The notes beneath the pieces were generated by a model. It was not told the DNA's origin. It worked only from the letters and a program-made list of their open reading frames with translations, and made no database searches. Below, piece by piece: positions 1-11,789 of a stretch of 64,000 nucleotides of DNA (within the stretch, counting starts at the first letter, position 1; every line of letters begins with the position of its first letter). The position numbers and the translations under genes were made by a program. Source of the DNA: Cryptomeria japonica. Its lineage: Eukaryota > Streptophyta > Pinopsida > Cupressales > Cupressaceae. Location: NCBI RefSeq assembly GCF_030272615.1, contig NC_081415.1, positions 602,847,644 to 602,911,643 of the forward strand. The letters are read 5' to 3'.

Positions 1-807
1 TTGAAAGACATAAACAAAACGTTGGTGATGATCTCATCCATCCTAGTCCTTTTGCAGTCTTCAACGTCTTCCGTAAGTCTCCAATTCCATCAGCATTAAG
101 TTTCACTAATTTTTTCCAAGTCTACAGTGCGAAAAGGCGGATTAATATTTTGAATGGGACTTCACTTGTGCTCGTACGATGCCACGTTGCAAAAAAACAT
201 TTTAGGGCAGACATATCGTGGCCTTCGATATTTCTAATGTGAAAGCTCAGACAATTTTCAACGATGAATGAATGATTGATTGATTTAAATGATTTTCACT
301 AGATCAGACAGTCTAAGAGATAATAATTATATTCTAAATTGTTTTGAACCTATTTTATGATCAGATCTCTTATGTTAAATGGGGTTCCCTTTGTTGGACT
401 GTTTTGATTCATTTATATCTTCTTCCTATAATATAAATTATTTTCAGAAACTTCACAATTTTATTTTATATATATATATTTTTTCGTTTATTTTATTTCA
501 TAGAACAAAATTAAAAAAAAATAGAAAATGATTATTTATTTAGTTATTTAACAGTTCTTAATAAAAATATAAACGCATTTTTTATTGTAAGAGCCTAGTT
601 TTTAGTTTATAAATCAAATTAAAAAACAAGCATTCACCCAACATTTTACGAATGAGATAAAACCAATAAAAACGATCTACAAACACACTAATTGCTAAAG
701 ACTAAACATGTATAGAATACTAGCCTAAATGAGGAAACTTGTAACCTCATCCAAAGTCACAAACAACAAACTACTAGAATACACACTACTCCATTCAAGA
801 AAAGTTG
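1..807. other. unclassified AT-rich flank
   Basis: I see no coding region and no recognisable element here. Bases 440-620 are very AT-rich with runs of A and T. This is the left flank of solo LTR S and continues after it at 2398. Confidence 0.5.
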
Positions 808-812
808 TCAAT
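808..812. repeat. target-site duplication TCAAT, left copy (S)
   Basis: TCAAT directly precedes the LTR start and recurs directly after its end at 2393-2397. Confidence 0.85.
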
Positions 813-2392
813 TGATGGGAATAGGTATGGGATAGACTAGCCTAGTCTATGCTCCTTGATCCTTTCCTTGGATCACCAGGTGTTCCAAACACACCCTAGG
901 GCCTTTAGGACTTCCCCTACTTGAGGAATCCCCTGACCTTGCCCAATCCACCCACCAACAACCAGTGATACTTCTCCCAAAGTCACACCTACTCACAAGC
1001 TTCAAAAACCCTCACATGGGCTAATAAGGGTTTAGCTCCTCCTACACCTTCTTAGGTCCTAGCAAGGATAGGATAGGTCTTTAACATTGTTTTCCATCCA
1101 TTCATGTGCCCCCAAGAGGTTTTGACCTTCCTATTTGTTACCGATCTCACTATTTTGCTTCTTTCCTACAAAATAGGGCTACAAGGAATGTGCCCAATTA
1201 GGCCTCCATTCTGGACTTTTAGGGCTCCCTCTTGCAAACGATGCTCAAACTTGTGAAACTTCCCAAAGGGACTGCTATTCACTTGGCAAAGGCTCAAAGA
1301 TTTTCCTAGTTTTGGGCCTCCAAATGTTCGTACACTGCCCTAGGTGAATTTAGGGGTTTTTGAGGGTTTTTAGGCCTGCTAGGGTCACAGTGATGGTTTG
1401 CTACCTTTGCCACCTTATCGGGATTGGTGGAAGCTCCTCCTTCTCACCAATGGTGCTCCACACACCCCTTTACAACTCCTCCAAAGGGTGCCTCCTTCCT
1501 TGTCCTACCTTGCTCTCATGGACCTCTGCAACCTCAACCCTTCCTAGCCGAGCACAATCCAGTCTCACCTAAGAGTGGGTCTTGGAAAGGCTTTCCTGCA
1601 TCTTTAGGGGCCCTGCTTGCTTTGAGACACTTTACAGGGTCTTCACTCCTATTCCCCATGGTTTCATGGCATTTCCAGAATGGGGATAGGAGTTGTCAAT
1701 CCATTTACACGAAACAATCCAAAATTGGACAGTGAAGGAGTAATTCACAAAATATTTACAAAACACACAAAACTTGCACACTAAACCTGGCATAAATGCT
1801 CAAAATGAAATTATAGACACTATACAAGACTCTCAACACAGTTTAGTTTGCAAAACAATCACTTAACAATCCTTCATAGCTCCATTTGTGCCGACTGGCA
1901 ACATAAAAACAGTCACAGTCAAGATCTTTTCCCTTTTTCTGTACAATCTGACATCCAACCCATCATTTTAGGGTTTACAACAATTTATAATGTCTTTGCC
2001 TTGATTTGTGTGCCACGGTTAGGGTTCCCAATGCCAAGCTAAGGTTATGACCTATTTGGTGGAAAAGTTGCATGACAACTTTGAAAAGTTGTCAAGCAAC
2101 TTTTTGCAACTTTTGAGCAACTTTTACAATGTTGCTTTTCTTGACTTTTAGGCCTACATTGGGCCATCCTATGGACACAACCATGCTAAAAGGACCCCAA
2201 ACTCATCAATGGCACACATACCCTCTACTCCACAAGAAAATTCAACCTAGACTTGTGAAGCTAGGACCTAAACTAGGACCTAAACAAAACCAATGAGCTC
2301 TTGGCTCTTATTACATTTACATGGCTTCATAAAGAAGTAAAATCTCAACAAAATCAAATAGAGGAAGACCTTAGAAGGGTTCTCCTGCACCA
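813..2392 (-). mobile_element. solo LTR of a chromovirus-like gypsy element (S)
   Basis: This 1,580-bp segment begins TGATGGGAA and ends TCTCCTGCACCA on the plus strand. The LTRs of chromoviruses F and G begin TGATAGGG or TGATATGG and end GCTCCTGCACCA, so the termini match that group, and S lies in the same (minus) orientation. Inside it the order of features also resembles the F LTR: a GGGCTACAA segment followed by a CCAATTAGGCCTCC-type segment, then a stretch rich in GTTGC and CAACTTTT. There is no internal coding region, primer site or second LTR. Perfect 5-bp duplications (TCAAT) on both sides show a single insertion event that was later reduced to one LTR, most simply by recombination between two LTRs. 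The short open frames inside it (for example 1360-1735) are chance frames. Confidence 0.85.
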
Positions 2393-2397
2393 TCAAT
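2393..2397. repeat. target-site duplication TCAAT, right copy (S)
   Basis: Identical to 808-812 and directly abuts the terminal CA of the solo LTR. Confidence 0.85.
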
Positions 2398-4387
2398 GAA
2401 CACACCAAAACATACTATCCTTGCCAAAAAACCATCCCACAATAACCATTTGATTAGTCCTAAATTTGGTGGATTCACTTTGATGAAATCCTAGATCAAC
2501 TTAAAAATAGGCTAATATTAGCATTATGATCCTTCTTATGCCAATCCCTTGGTTTACAACCCTATTAGCAGCTTCATTATTCTCATGACCAATATAGGAG
2601 GATTTGATCAACCTGAAGTGTCAATCGAGGCATTTTTCTTCCTCCAAAATTACTTCAAGCTTCTAGTTGTCAATGAAATTACTATTCATGGAATTACTAA
2701 TTACTTTGGATTCCCTATCCACCCACAAGTTCTTTCAACCCTTCCTTTGTATGATCATTATACCCTTCTTCATAGTCATTGCTTAAGCAATGTTATTAAT
2801 TTCTTTATCAAAATACCGAGAAATATACTCTTTGGGATTTCCCAAGGTGATCTCTAAAAACTCCTCCTACCCCAACCTTGGTAGTAGATTCGTCAAATTT
2901 GAGCTTCATCAAATTTTGAGAGGGTGACTTGAAATAGTTTGAATGTTTTTCTTACTAAGATTCTTTCCATCTTCCTAGCTCGTGAAATCATTGAAAAGCA
3001 CTGGACTAGTTGAGGCTTAAAATTTCTTTTACAATATCAACCTTATGGGAAGTTCAACAAATAGAAACCCTATTCCACAACCTCTAGGATTTTAGAAGCT
3101 GACTCTTCATGATGAGAAGGAAGAGGAGAAGAGATTAAATTGAAATAACTATCTAAACTAAGATGATGCGCCAGAGATTCAAAGGTTTAAAAAATTTAGA
3201 GGACAAAAAACCATACATGAATGCACAAATAAAAGGCTCGACAATAGTATACTAATCAGACATATTCATGTCATAAGTCCATTCATAAGCATAATGAAAT
3301 TTCAAACATCATCATTAATTTGAAATAGTATCAAACATGTCGATCAACCGAAGTTATATTGAAATTTCAAAAGCTTTCATAGATTACAAATCTTCAATGC
3401 TTACTCAAAATGACATTTAAAATGATTCAACATAAATGAAAATAAACAACATAAAGGCCTGAAATCAACACAATCTAAAAGCCTATTTTCATAAACTAGG
3501 AAATGTTAAAGTCTAAGAAGAGCACAAAATTTTCTTTTGTGAATGAACCCCATAAAAATGATAACAAACACCCTTTTGTAGCCTCCCTTGTTACAAAAAT
3601 AATACCTAAGGAAACAAAAAAGGTTCCCTTATGGTTATGTGGCAATACATCTTTAGGATGCCATCATACTTTCTTCACAAGAATTACAAGTCTATCACCC
3701 TCGATCATTGTTTTGTGCTAACCACACCAACAGACTAGTTTTGTGTATCTACCTGCACAAATTGCCAAGTGGATGCTTGGCATCGTATCATTCTTCTTAT
3801 TGATTTTTGAGTCGTGGTGATCCATCAATAGTTTACTTGCCAATGGGCGGCTGACTACTTAGTTGTATGTATGCATGGTGGTCGAGTGAAGAGTCATCTT
3901 GCCTTAATTTCCCTTCTCCTGAAAGACTCATGGGTGAGACACGTGGCGAGCTTGCAGAACATTTTTGTGCCTCTCACTTTCATTCCATAAGAAAACCCTA
4001 TCAGTGTGACATGCAATGAGCTTGGCATGATGGATTCTATTTGCTCAAGGGCCTGAGAAAGAATGTAGGCAAGGGACATGCGATATCCTTGTTGAACATG
4101 GTGAGGCTAAGTCAAGGGTGTTGATTCGAAAAATGTGTCCAACTGACACATGGTAAAAGAAAAAAAAGGGCCTTCAATAAGCCGAGGTGACACAAATTAA
4201 ATAAGAGAAAGGGCATAAAGGGAGGCTAAGGATTTTAATCCATATCTTTTTGTGACTTAACTAGGTGTTCTATCTGTGGATAAAGGAAAGCTGAAAAATC
4301 TGATTCATAGACCAGACCGAAACTAAGAAAAAAACTTCAGAATTGGGAGAGTGCAGCCTGCAAAGGAAAGCACTCTCCTTCTAAAGG

Positions 4388-4971
4388 CTATGTTTGGGCT
4401 TGCAGATTCTCATATGCTTGATCTAATTTGATAATGCCTTTGAAGGACAAATCACTCAGCATCACGAATGCCTGCTCCAAGTAAAATTTGAGTTGAGCCA
4501 AAGAGGATGACATTCTCAATATCGGAGGCATTGGGAATACGTTCATGTGATCAAACAAATGACTAGTCATGTTGACATTATTTTAAGAGTTGTATTATTT
4601 GTTTTTTAGTTGCCACCAAGCCATGTGGAAGAAAAGGAGACAGTATACCCCTTTTCACAAAAATATCTAAACTCCCTCTTAATATGAGGGGTGGTAGCCA
4701 TTAATGTCAAACACTCCATCACATTCAAGGCTACTGTATTGCAGTAAATAAATTTGTTATCTTTCTGAACCGCTAATATGCAATCTTGTATGCCTACTAC
4801 TACAAGAATATGGTCCGCGATCGTATACAATTTTTTTATTAGAAGATCGAGTTCAAATACCTTCAATGCAATGACTTGCAGGGTTTGATCTACTGTACTC
4901 CTTACTTTGGCACCTGGCTTATGTGCGTCTACAACAAACCTCAATGCTAGCTGAAGAGAGATGATAGCCAT
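4388..4971 (-). pseudogene. unrecognised reading-frame relic
   Basis: Two neighbouring minus-strand frames, 121 codons (4971-4606) and 60 codons (4570-4388), lie in different frames and are separated by stops. The composition is protein-like: alternating hydrophobic and charged residues such as VFELDLLIKKLYTIADHILV and a C-terminal LDQAYENLQAQ that could be helical. I do not recognise a domain. It may be a remnant of an accessory frame of a retroelement, like the ruined frame at 19888-22864, but I see no direct similarity to that one. A chance frame is also possible. Confidence 0.25.
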
Positions 4972-5339
4972 TTTGATTTTGTAGAGTTGAATATTGCATA
5001 CCTCTTTGCAATTCCACCTACACTTTTGTAGCCACTTTAGTGTCCATTCCCATAGAATTTGAGCAGGCTCATTTGAGCCCTTGCATTAGCCTTTCCCCTC
5101 TCAAGATGCTTTGGATACCTTTTTAGAACCCATCCTTCAACTTTTGTTTCATGTTAGCTATAGGTTTCTCTCGCCACTTTTCATTTTTAGGCGTGATTCA
5201 TTTGGACACTAGTGCACACAATGGATGTTCACATGTCGTGCATTCATCTTGTGACATTTTAACATTCAAATGTCGGTTCTACACATTTTGACACTTGTCA
5301 CCTATCTTGGTCTATGGGAATGGCTCAAAATATTCTAAA

Positions 5340-5640
5340 TGGCTTGACAACCCATGTTCTCCCTTCTCTTCTCTCTTTTAAATCTACCTTTTCTCCCCAT
5401 TCAATCTCTCTAGTTACTCCATACAATCTCTCTCAAGGTTCTTCAAGCAATCTCTTTGGGTTCTCTCAAGAAAAATCTCTTATTCTCCTTGCTCTCACAA
5501 CTTTCTCTTGCACTCTCTTTCTTGCTATAGTAGTCTCTAGTTTGCTACAACACTCTCAAGCTCTCACAATATTCTTTTGCAACTCTCTTGGCTTTTTCAA
5601 GCCTCTTTGGTAATATATTTCTACCATTCTATCTATCTCA
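5340..5640 (+). other. pyrimidine-rich CTCTC block
   Basis: About 300 bp in which CTCTC, TTCTC and TCTTT recur and purines are rare on the plus strand. Such tracts occur in plant 5' untranslated leaders and in LTR R/U5 regions. Which of these it is cannot be told here, since no LTR edges are visible. Confidence 0.4.
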
Positions 5641-5928
5641 TCTTTGAACATCTTGGGATTTATTGCATCCCCTATCTATTTTAACATTTTATCATTTTGT
5701 CTATCTAGTTATTGTGCAGGTGGAAACACCAAAATCGGGAGTTAACTAAGGAAAATTTCCTAGTAGCCCCAAACATATTTCCTCTTCTTCTAGTGTGCAG
5801 ATTTATTAAATGCATTCAAACACACGAGGGTTTGCTTGTGCTTTATTTATTTCATTCATATTTAATTTTGTTTATTTTTATTATCTTCTATTCACAATTA
5901 CATTTCTAACTATAGGGCTTTGTAGGTT

Positions 5929-5933
5929 ATTTG
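5929..5933. repeat. target-site duplication ATTTG, left copy (A)
   Basis: ATTTG abuts the left LTR of A and matches 13255-13259. Confidence 0.9.
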
Positions 5934-7359
5934 CGATGAATAATGATGAGCACCAAATACCCTAAATGGTATTGAGAGGGGGGGTGAATCCGTACAAACA
6001 AAAACTTTCTCAACAACTTATCAAGTTAAAGCAATATCAACCGGTTGTCTTCATTACTGAACTTAACCATGGCAATACCGGTTAAACAGAGTAAGACTTT
6101 AGACAACATAAACTGATAAGTTTGAACACTTCAAATACATTCAATACTTGATAACAACTTCACCCATAAACATATGCATGCGGTGTACCAGTAATACCAT
6201 GACCTAATATCTTTACATGCATAACTACTAAAATACAAAATACTTAATCATCACATGAAAAATGCACAACTCATGACACACAGATTGTTCATGTGGAAAC
6301 CCAAATGGGAAAAACCACGGTGGGGATGAATACCCACAAGCTTGTTTTGAACTCTTTTAAATCTCGCTCTGGTAGGAGCCTAGTCTGGTTAAGGACTTTA
6401 CAATAAGGTTTTGCTAGGAACTGATCCTATTAATGATCACTTGGTTAAGGGATGGCTATATACCCTGTTAGAGTTTACCTTGCTAGAGGATTTGAAAAAC
6501 TCAATGATCTTGAGTCACCCGATTGAAGGATTTACAATAAGCCTGTTAAAGGTACCCAGTAAAGGGATTTTCCAACTGTTGAAATGGTTAGAAGACAACA
6601 GGTAAAACTCTAATCTGATAACAACACTACATGCCAAGGGAGATCCTTTTCATTTCCTCTACTCTACAATCACACTCTGCAGTTTTCCTCTTACTGGTCT
6701 GGCAAGTATCTCATCACTCGGATACATACACACAACATTTGCCAACAACTTACAACATCAAACATCATCGATCTTATAGACAACAGTTAGGTCGGTAACA
6801 TAACCCTAAACCCTAAGCATCTTAGGTTTACAATACAAGAGGTCCAATCTTGACCATCCAAACACTTTGGATAGAGTAATACAATCTTAAACAGATCACA
6901 AGAATATCTACATCGTTTATTCTTCACCATATATGGGAATCAGTAACCCATCACGCTTTCTTCTCACATCACTAAGAAGAATGTTCATTCCCGAGGAGAC
7001 ATTTAATGCAATCGATCTACACATGCAATATCTTCAAGGAAAACCTTCATGCGCACAAAAATGACGTGGCACCTCGATCCAATTCTTATATCTTAGCCAA
7101 CTCATCATAGAGTATCATTGGCTGCATCGCACGAACTGGATTGCCAAACCGGAAACCCTAGAGCTGAGACTACCAACCGGTAGTCATGCTTAGTGAAACC
7201 CCGACACTAGTTCACAACATCTCTTCATACCTCTTCATACCGGTTCACCAACTTCTTTTAATCTGCATACCAGTTTACTTTCACTTATTGACATCAATGA
7301 CAACATGCATTATCCTCATATCAACATGTCGGTTCATCATATGCCAACAATATCCAACA
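5934..7359 (-). repeat. 3' LTR of A
   Basis: 1,426 bp. On the minus strand it starts TGTTGGATATTG and ends CATTATTCATCG, where the other copy ends in CATCA, so the terminal A is mutated. It contains the C-tract motif (5973-5990) and the hairpin block (6293-6318) shared with the other copia LTRs here. The short frame at 6411-6605 recurs at 12266-12478 only because the LTRs are repeats. Confidence 0.95.
6293..6318 (-). promoter_or_regulatory. LTR hairpin block (A, left)
   Basis: GTGG and CCAC flank inner CCC and GGG arms, giving a two-part inverted repeat. The same arrangement occurs in the LTRs of C (29518-29545) and D (53119-53146). Its role is unknown to me; an RNA structure in the R or leader region is possible. 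Confidence 0.5.
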
Positions 7360-7371
7360 ATCTCCCCCTTT
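7360..7371 (-). promoter_or_regulatory. polypurine tract of A
   Basis: On the minus strand AAAGGGGGAGAT lies immediately before the 3' LTR start TGTTGG. This is the plus-strand DNA primer site of copia elements and fixes the element's orientation. Confidence 0.9.
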
Positions 7372-7689
7372 GGCATTGATGGCAATACTCTGTGTAGCAT
7401 TGCAACTGTAAACATCATAGACTAGTGTATCTGCATTATCAGATATCTTCTCCCCATTCATCAGATATTTTCTCCCCCTTTGACAACAATGGCAAGGTGG
7501 ATGCACAAGCTTCCATACTCCACTATGCTTCTCCCCCTATGGAGTAGCATCCTTCAACACATCAATCTTGAAATATTTGACACTGTAGTTCCCAACTAAT
7601 GCAGAGCACACAACTTTTAGTTAACTTCATGAAGGGGTTGAACCCTTAATTCACCTCCCAAATAGGTAAATGTAGTCTTTGGTAAGGGC

Positions 7690-8205
7690 TTAGTGAATAT
7701 ATCTGCTAGCTACTTCTCACTGGCAACATGTTGAAGTACAACTTCCTTATTCTAAACTTTCTATCAAGAAGTGATATTTAAGCTCAATGTTCTTAGTTCT
7801 AACATGCAATACCGGATTCTTGGAAATATTTATTTCACTTGTGTTGTCACAAAATATATTCACTGGTTTAGATACAGGTACTTTGAAACCTTCCAATACA
7901 TGTTTCATCCAGATTGCTTGAGTGTAGTTCATAAATGCTGCCACATATTCTGCTTCAGTTTTAGACTAGGAAGTGCAGTTCTACTTCTTACTCATCAATG
8001 ATACTAGTCTTCAACCAAGAAAGAACACTCCATCAGTTGTGCTCTTTCGGTCATCCACATTACCTGTCCAATCAACATTGGTATACACTTTGAGATTGAA
8101 TTCACCATTATATGGATACCACAATCCATAGTCAATTGTTCCTTTCAGATATCTTAGAATCCTCTTGACTGCTACCAAGTGGGATTCTCTAGGACATTTC
8201 TAAAA
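7690..8205 (-). pseudogene. copia RNase H domain (A)
   Basis: The minus strand encodes the copia RNase H that degrades the RNA strand of the RNA:DNA hybrid. Visible are the YLKGT and YGLWY block, the DDRKST segment, a stretch around IFCDNTSEINISKNP, and a final segment with KNIELKYHF. The first catalytic block usually reads YTDADW; here it reads YTNVDW, so the first acidic residue is Asn. Several stops break the frame, and the longest open piece is 7944-7747. About 320 bp of non-coding DNA lies between it and the polypurine tract. Confidence 0.85.
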
Positions 8206-9115
8206 ATGAGCTACTATGCCTACTGCATGAGCAATATCGGGTCTGTTGTGCACCACATAGTGCATTTTACCAATCATTGACTGGTACTCCTTTTCGTTTA
8301 CCAGTGCTGAATCATCTTCCTTAGTTAATTTATAAGTGGTCACCATTAGTGTACCAACCAGTTTATTTTCCTCCATGCCAAAATTCTTCAATACCTCTTT
8401 GACATACTTGGACTGGGTAATAAAAATACCCTCTTTCATGTGTTGAATTTCTAAACCAATGAAGAACTTTATCTCTCCAATCAGAGACATCTCAAACACT
8501 TTCTTCATTATATCTGCAAATGCATGGCTCATTTCATCATCTCCTCCAAATATTATGTCATCTACAAATACTTCACAGATCAGAATATAATCACCCTCTG
8601 ATTTAAAGTAGATATTGCTATCTTCACTTCTTCTCTAAAATCCAATCTTTACAAGATGAGAATGTAACCTTTCATACCATTCCCTAGGTGCTTGTTTCAA
8701 TCCATACAAGGCTTTGTGTAATCTACACACCATGTTACTATCTTCTGATAGGGCAAACCCATCCGATTTCTCTATATATACTTCATCTTCAAGGATTCCA
8801 TTCAAGAATGCAAACTTCACATCCATCTGATATACCTTAAATCCCTTAAATGTTGCACATGCAAGTAGCGTTCGAACACCTTCTATTCTAGCCATAGGAG
8901 CAAAGGTCTCTCCATAGTCTTCTCCCTCCTCCTGAGTGTATCCCTTGCATACAAGCCTAGCCTTGTTCCTTATAACTATACCTTCTTCATTTAGCTTATT
9001 CCTGAAGACCCATTTGGTACCTATGAGATTTTTGTGTTCTGGTCTAGGTACCAAAGACCATGTTAAAATATTTTCTATCTGATCTAGCTCCTCTTCTATT
9101 GCTTTAATCTAGTCT
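8206..9115 (-). pseudogene. copia reverse transcriptase (A)
   Basis: Two long pieces (9054-8635 and 8532-8200) carry the copia reverse transcriptase. The start has the KNLIGTKWVFRNK block, then RLVCKGYTQ, then YQMDVKFAFLNG with the first catalytic Asp, then ALYGLKQAPREWY. The C-terminal piece has IGEIKFFIGLEI and the RPDIAHAVG block. The segment with the paired catalytic Asp residues falls in the damaged 103-bp gap between the two pieces. The enzyme would copy element RNA into DNA in the capsid-like particle; this copy cannot be translated through. Confidence 0.9.
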
Positions 9116-9294
9116 TCTTCTGTAAGTGCTTCTCTAGAAGTCTTTGGTTCTAATTTTGAAATCATGCAAGAGTTTTCTTTCACTTTTCTTCTTGTGAGTA
9201 TCCCTACATCTTTATCTCCTATGATCTGCTTCGAATCATGATGCAATTTCACATATCTAGGAATGACTCTTGTTGGTTCTTCTTGCTTTTCCTC

Positions 9295-10497
9295 TTATCC
9301 TTCTTCTCCATCTTCTTCTTCTCCTACTGCAGCTTCTACCAGTATAGGAACACTGAGATCTTTGCTTGTTTCTTTTGTAACTGATTCCCAGAAATCTATT
9401 CCTGGTTCACCTTCCACTTGCTCATTGTTGGTTCCCTCAAATTTCTTAGGTGATTCATTAGCCTTGACATTGATGCTCTCAATAATCTTCTGATTTCTGT
9501 TATTATAGCACTTGAGAGCTTTTCTCTTAGTGGAATATCCCAAAAATATTCCTTCATCACTTTTAGCATCAAATTTGCTCAAATGATCACCTCTCTTGAT
9601 ATATAAATTACTCCCAAATACCTTCAAGTAACTTACAGTGGGAGTCTTCCCAATCTAGTACTCATAAGGGGTTTTATCTTTGCCTTTCTTGATAAGTACC
9701 CGGTTCATTGTATAGACTGCAGTACTCACCGCTTCTCTCCAAAAAGTGTGAGCAACCTTTCCTTCGATCAACATAGTTCTCACCGCTTCAACTACAATCT
9801 TGTTATTCCTTTCTGCTATGCCATTCTATTGTGGTGTCCTTGGGGTAGACAACTACCTGTTGATACCACTATCTTCACAATACTTGTTGAATTCATCAGA
9901 AGTGAATTCTCCTCCCCGATCATTTCTTAGGCACTTTATCCTTTGGCCACTTTTCTTTTCTACTAATTCTTTGAAGGCTTTGAATTTTCCAAATGCTTTA
10001 GACTTGTCTTTCGAGAATGTGACCCACATCATTCTTGAGTAGTCATCAGTAAAAATCATAAAATACCTATCTCCCTGAATACTTCTAGTTTTCATAGGAC
10101 CACACAAATCAGTATGCACAAGGTCGAGTGAATTTTCTGCTAAAAAAGACTTACCTTTAAAAGTTGAGGAAGACATCTTCCCAATTTGACATTCTCTACA
10201 CAAAGAGTTCTCAATTATGTTCAGCAAAGGCAATCCTCTTACCACCTTGATCTTACTGGCTTTAACAATATTGTCAAAGTTCATATGACAGAGTCTCCTA
10301 TGCCATATCCAACTGTCATCAAACTTAGCCATCAGACACTGACTAATCTTGGTATTCAACTGAAATAGGTTACCTTTGGTCTTCTTACCAGTGGTAATAA
10401 GTTCACCACTCTTTCCAATTATACTGCAGATTTCACCTTTGAACTTCAGAGTGATTCCTTTGTCATTCAGCTAAGCAACACTTAAAAGGTTATGCTT
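9295..10497 (-). pseudogene. copia integrase (A)
   Basis: The N-terminal zinc-binding module is present (WHRRLCHMNFDN, followed by CRECQIGK). In the catalytic core the Asp of HTDLCGP and the Asp of RNDRGGEF are both kept. Just after GINR a TAG codon replaces what is usually Gln, ending the piece at 9853. A further piece (9627-9295) carries the C-terminal region with GIFLGYSTKRKALKCYN and ends in an acidic stretch. Integrase would insert the DNA copy, and the ATTTG duplication is its footprint. The frame is broken. Confidence 0.9.
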
Positions 10498-10509
10498 CAG
10501 ACCTTCTAC

Positions 10510-11715
10510 CTAGTAGACATCATCTGTACTTCTCTTTCCATTTAGTGAGATGGATCCTTTACCTTTTACCAAGCATGGTGCATTGTTGCCAAATCTGACA
10601 ACACCTCCATCATATTCTTCTAGAGACAGAAACTTTCCCTGGTCACCAGTCATGTGGTGAGAACAACCACAATCAATAATCCACTCATTGGAGTTGTCAA
10701 TGTGAGAGACAAGTGCTTTTTTGTCAGAAACTTCTTCCTTTACATCTACAAACACTATATCTTCACTCTCTTCATCCTCTGATTCTTCATCAGTAACACC
10801 TTCATCTACAACAAAAAGACAATTTCTCCCATTTCCTCCTTTATACTTTCTAAACCTCTCCGGTTTATCCTTATTATCACTGTTAGGACAATTAATAGCT
10901 ATATGTCCTACCTTGTTGCAGGAGAAACATTTTAAAGGGAGCTTACCTCTATATTTACCGGCTCCTTTCAGAAGTCTTTTAGTAAGAAATGCTTCAAACT
11001 CAATTAGAATCTCTTCATCATCCATATCTCTGCATTGTTTGGATTCATAACTAGTACTTGTTTCTTTTCCTTTTCTGGATGGTGCAGCAGATGCTCTAAA
11101 GGCTGACTCAGTCTTCTGAACATTGCCATCATAGCTATTCAACTCATATGCGGTCAATTGTGCAATGATAGAGTCTAAGGATACCTTCATTTTATCAATA
11201 GGCCTTAGTTCCTGGATAGCAGCAACTCTGATTGCATAGCTCGGTAACAATTATCTCTAGACTTTACTAACAATGGCGGCATCCTCAATTTTTCCACTAG
11301 TGCTTTTGATATCTCCAACCATAGTCTTAATCCTAATGCCATATTGATGAATGGTCTCTCCTTCAACCATCCTCACGTCTTCAAATTTTCCTCTAAGGCT
11401 CTCTTCCTTAGCTTGCTTTACATGCTCATCACCACCATAAATGGTTTCCAATGAATCCCATACATCCTTAGGAGTGTCCTTGTCCGATACATCAATAAAC
11501 TCAATATCTGATAGGCTATTGATAAGGGCTTCCATGACTTGCCCATTTTCCTGAATCTCTCTCTTCTGATCATCAGTTTGAGTGCCAGTGGAAATCACAT
11601 AGGCATTCTCATCATTGCTCTAGTGTTGAGCACCCATACTCTTGATGTAAATCTTCATTCTGTCCTTCCATATCTTGAAGTTATCTCTATTGAACTTAAG
11701 ACCTTCCCTCTTCAT
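10510..11715 (-). pseudogene. copia gag and protease (A)
   Basis: A minus-strand ATG at 11715 opens the frame shortly after the primer-binding site. The N-terminal gag part includes NFKIWKDRMK and DVWDSLETIYGG blocks. In the 246-codon piece starting at 11250 a CX2CX4HX4C zinc knuckle lies at residues 108-121 (CFSCNKVGHIAINC), typical of nucleocapsid. Further on, WIIDCGCSHHMTGD is the protease active-site block; the usual DSG triad reads DCG here, a Ser-to-Cys change. A TAG near codon 28 and a frame change near 11255 make it non-functional. Confidence 0.9.
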
Positions 11716-11775
11716 TATTATAGTAGGATCTTTTACCTCAAGCGGTTAAGCTTATATCACCAAGGACTTTGAGAT

Positions 11776-11787
11776 ACTATGATACCA
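11776..11787 (-). promoter_or_regulatory. primer-binding site of A (initiator Met tRNA type)
   Basis: On the minus strand TGGTATCATAGT follows the 5' LTR after two bases. It resembles TGGTATCAGAGC, the usual site complementary to the initiator Met tRNA 3' end. Confidence 0.85.
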
Positions 11788-11789
11788 AT

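Larger units (their letters stand above)
2398..5928. other. unclassified non-coding DNA
   Basis: A 3.5-kb AT-rich stretch. I could not assign it to a family. It holds a minus-strand reading-frame relic (4388-4971) and a pyrimidine-rich block (5340-5640), described separately. Short frames at 2549-2857, 3503-3721 and 5314-5613 have no motif I recognise. The right edge is the insertion point of element A, so this stretch originally continued into 13260. Confidence 0.5.

Noticed and set aside
5314-5613. 99-codon open frame as a possible host gene
   Set aside because: Composition follows the CTCTC-rich DNA and there are no domains; better explained as a chance frame.
6411-6605. 64-codon frame repeated at 12266-12478 as a conserved small gene
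   Set aside because: Both copies lie in the two LTRs of A, so the repetition is due to the LTRs.
6804-6818. Telomere-like CCCTAAACCCTAA string
   Set aside because: Only two units, inside the LTR of A; the other LTR has a mutated version. Not a telomere array.
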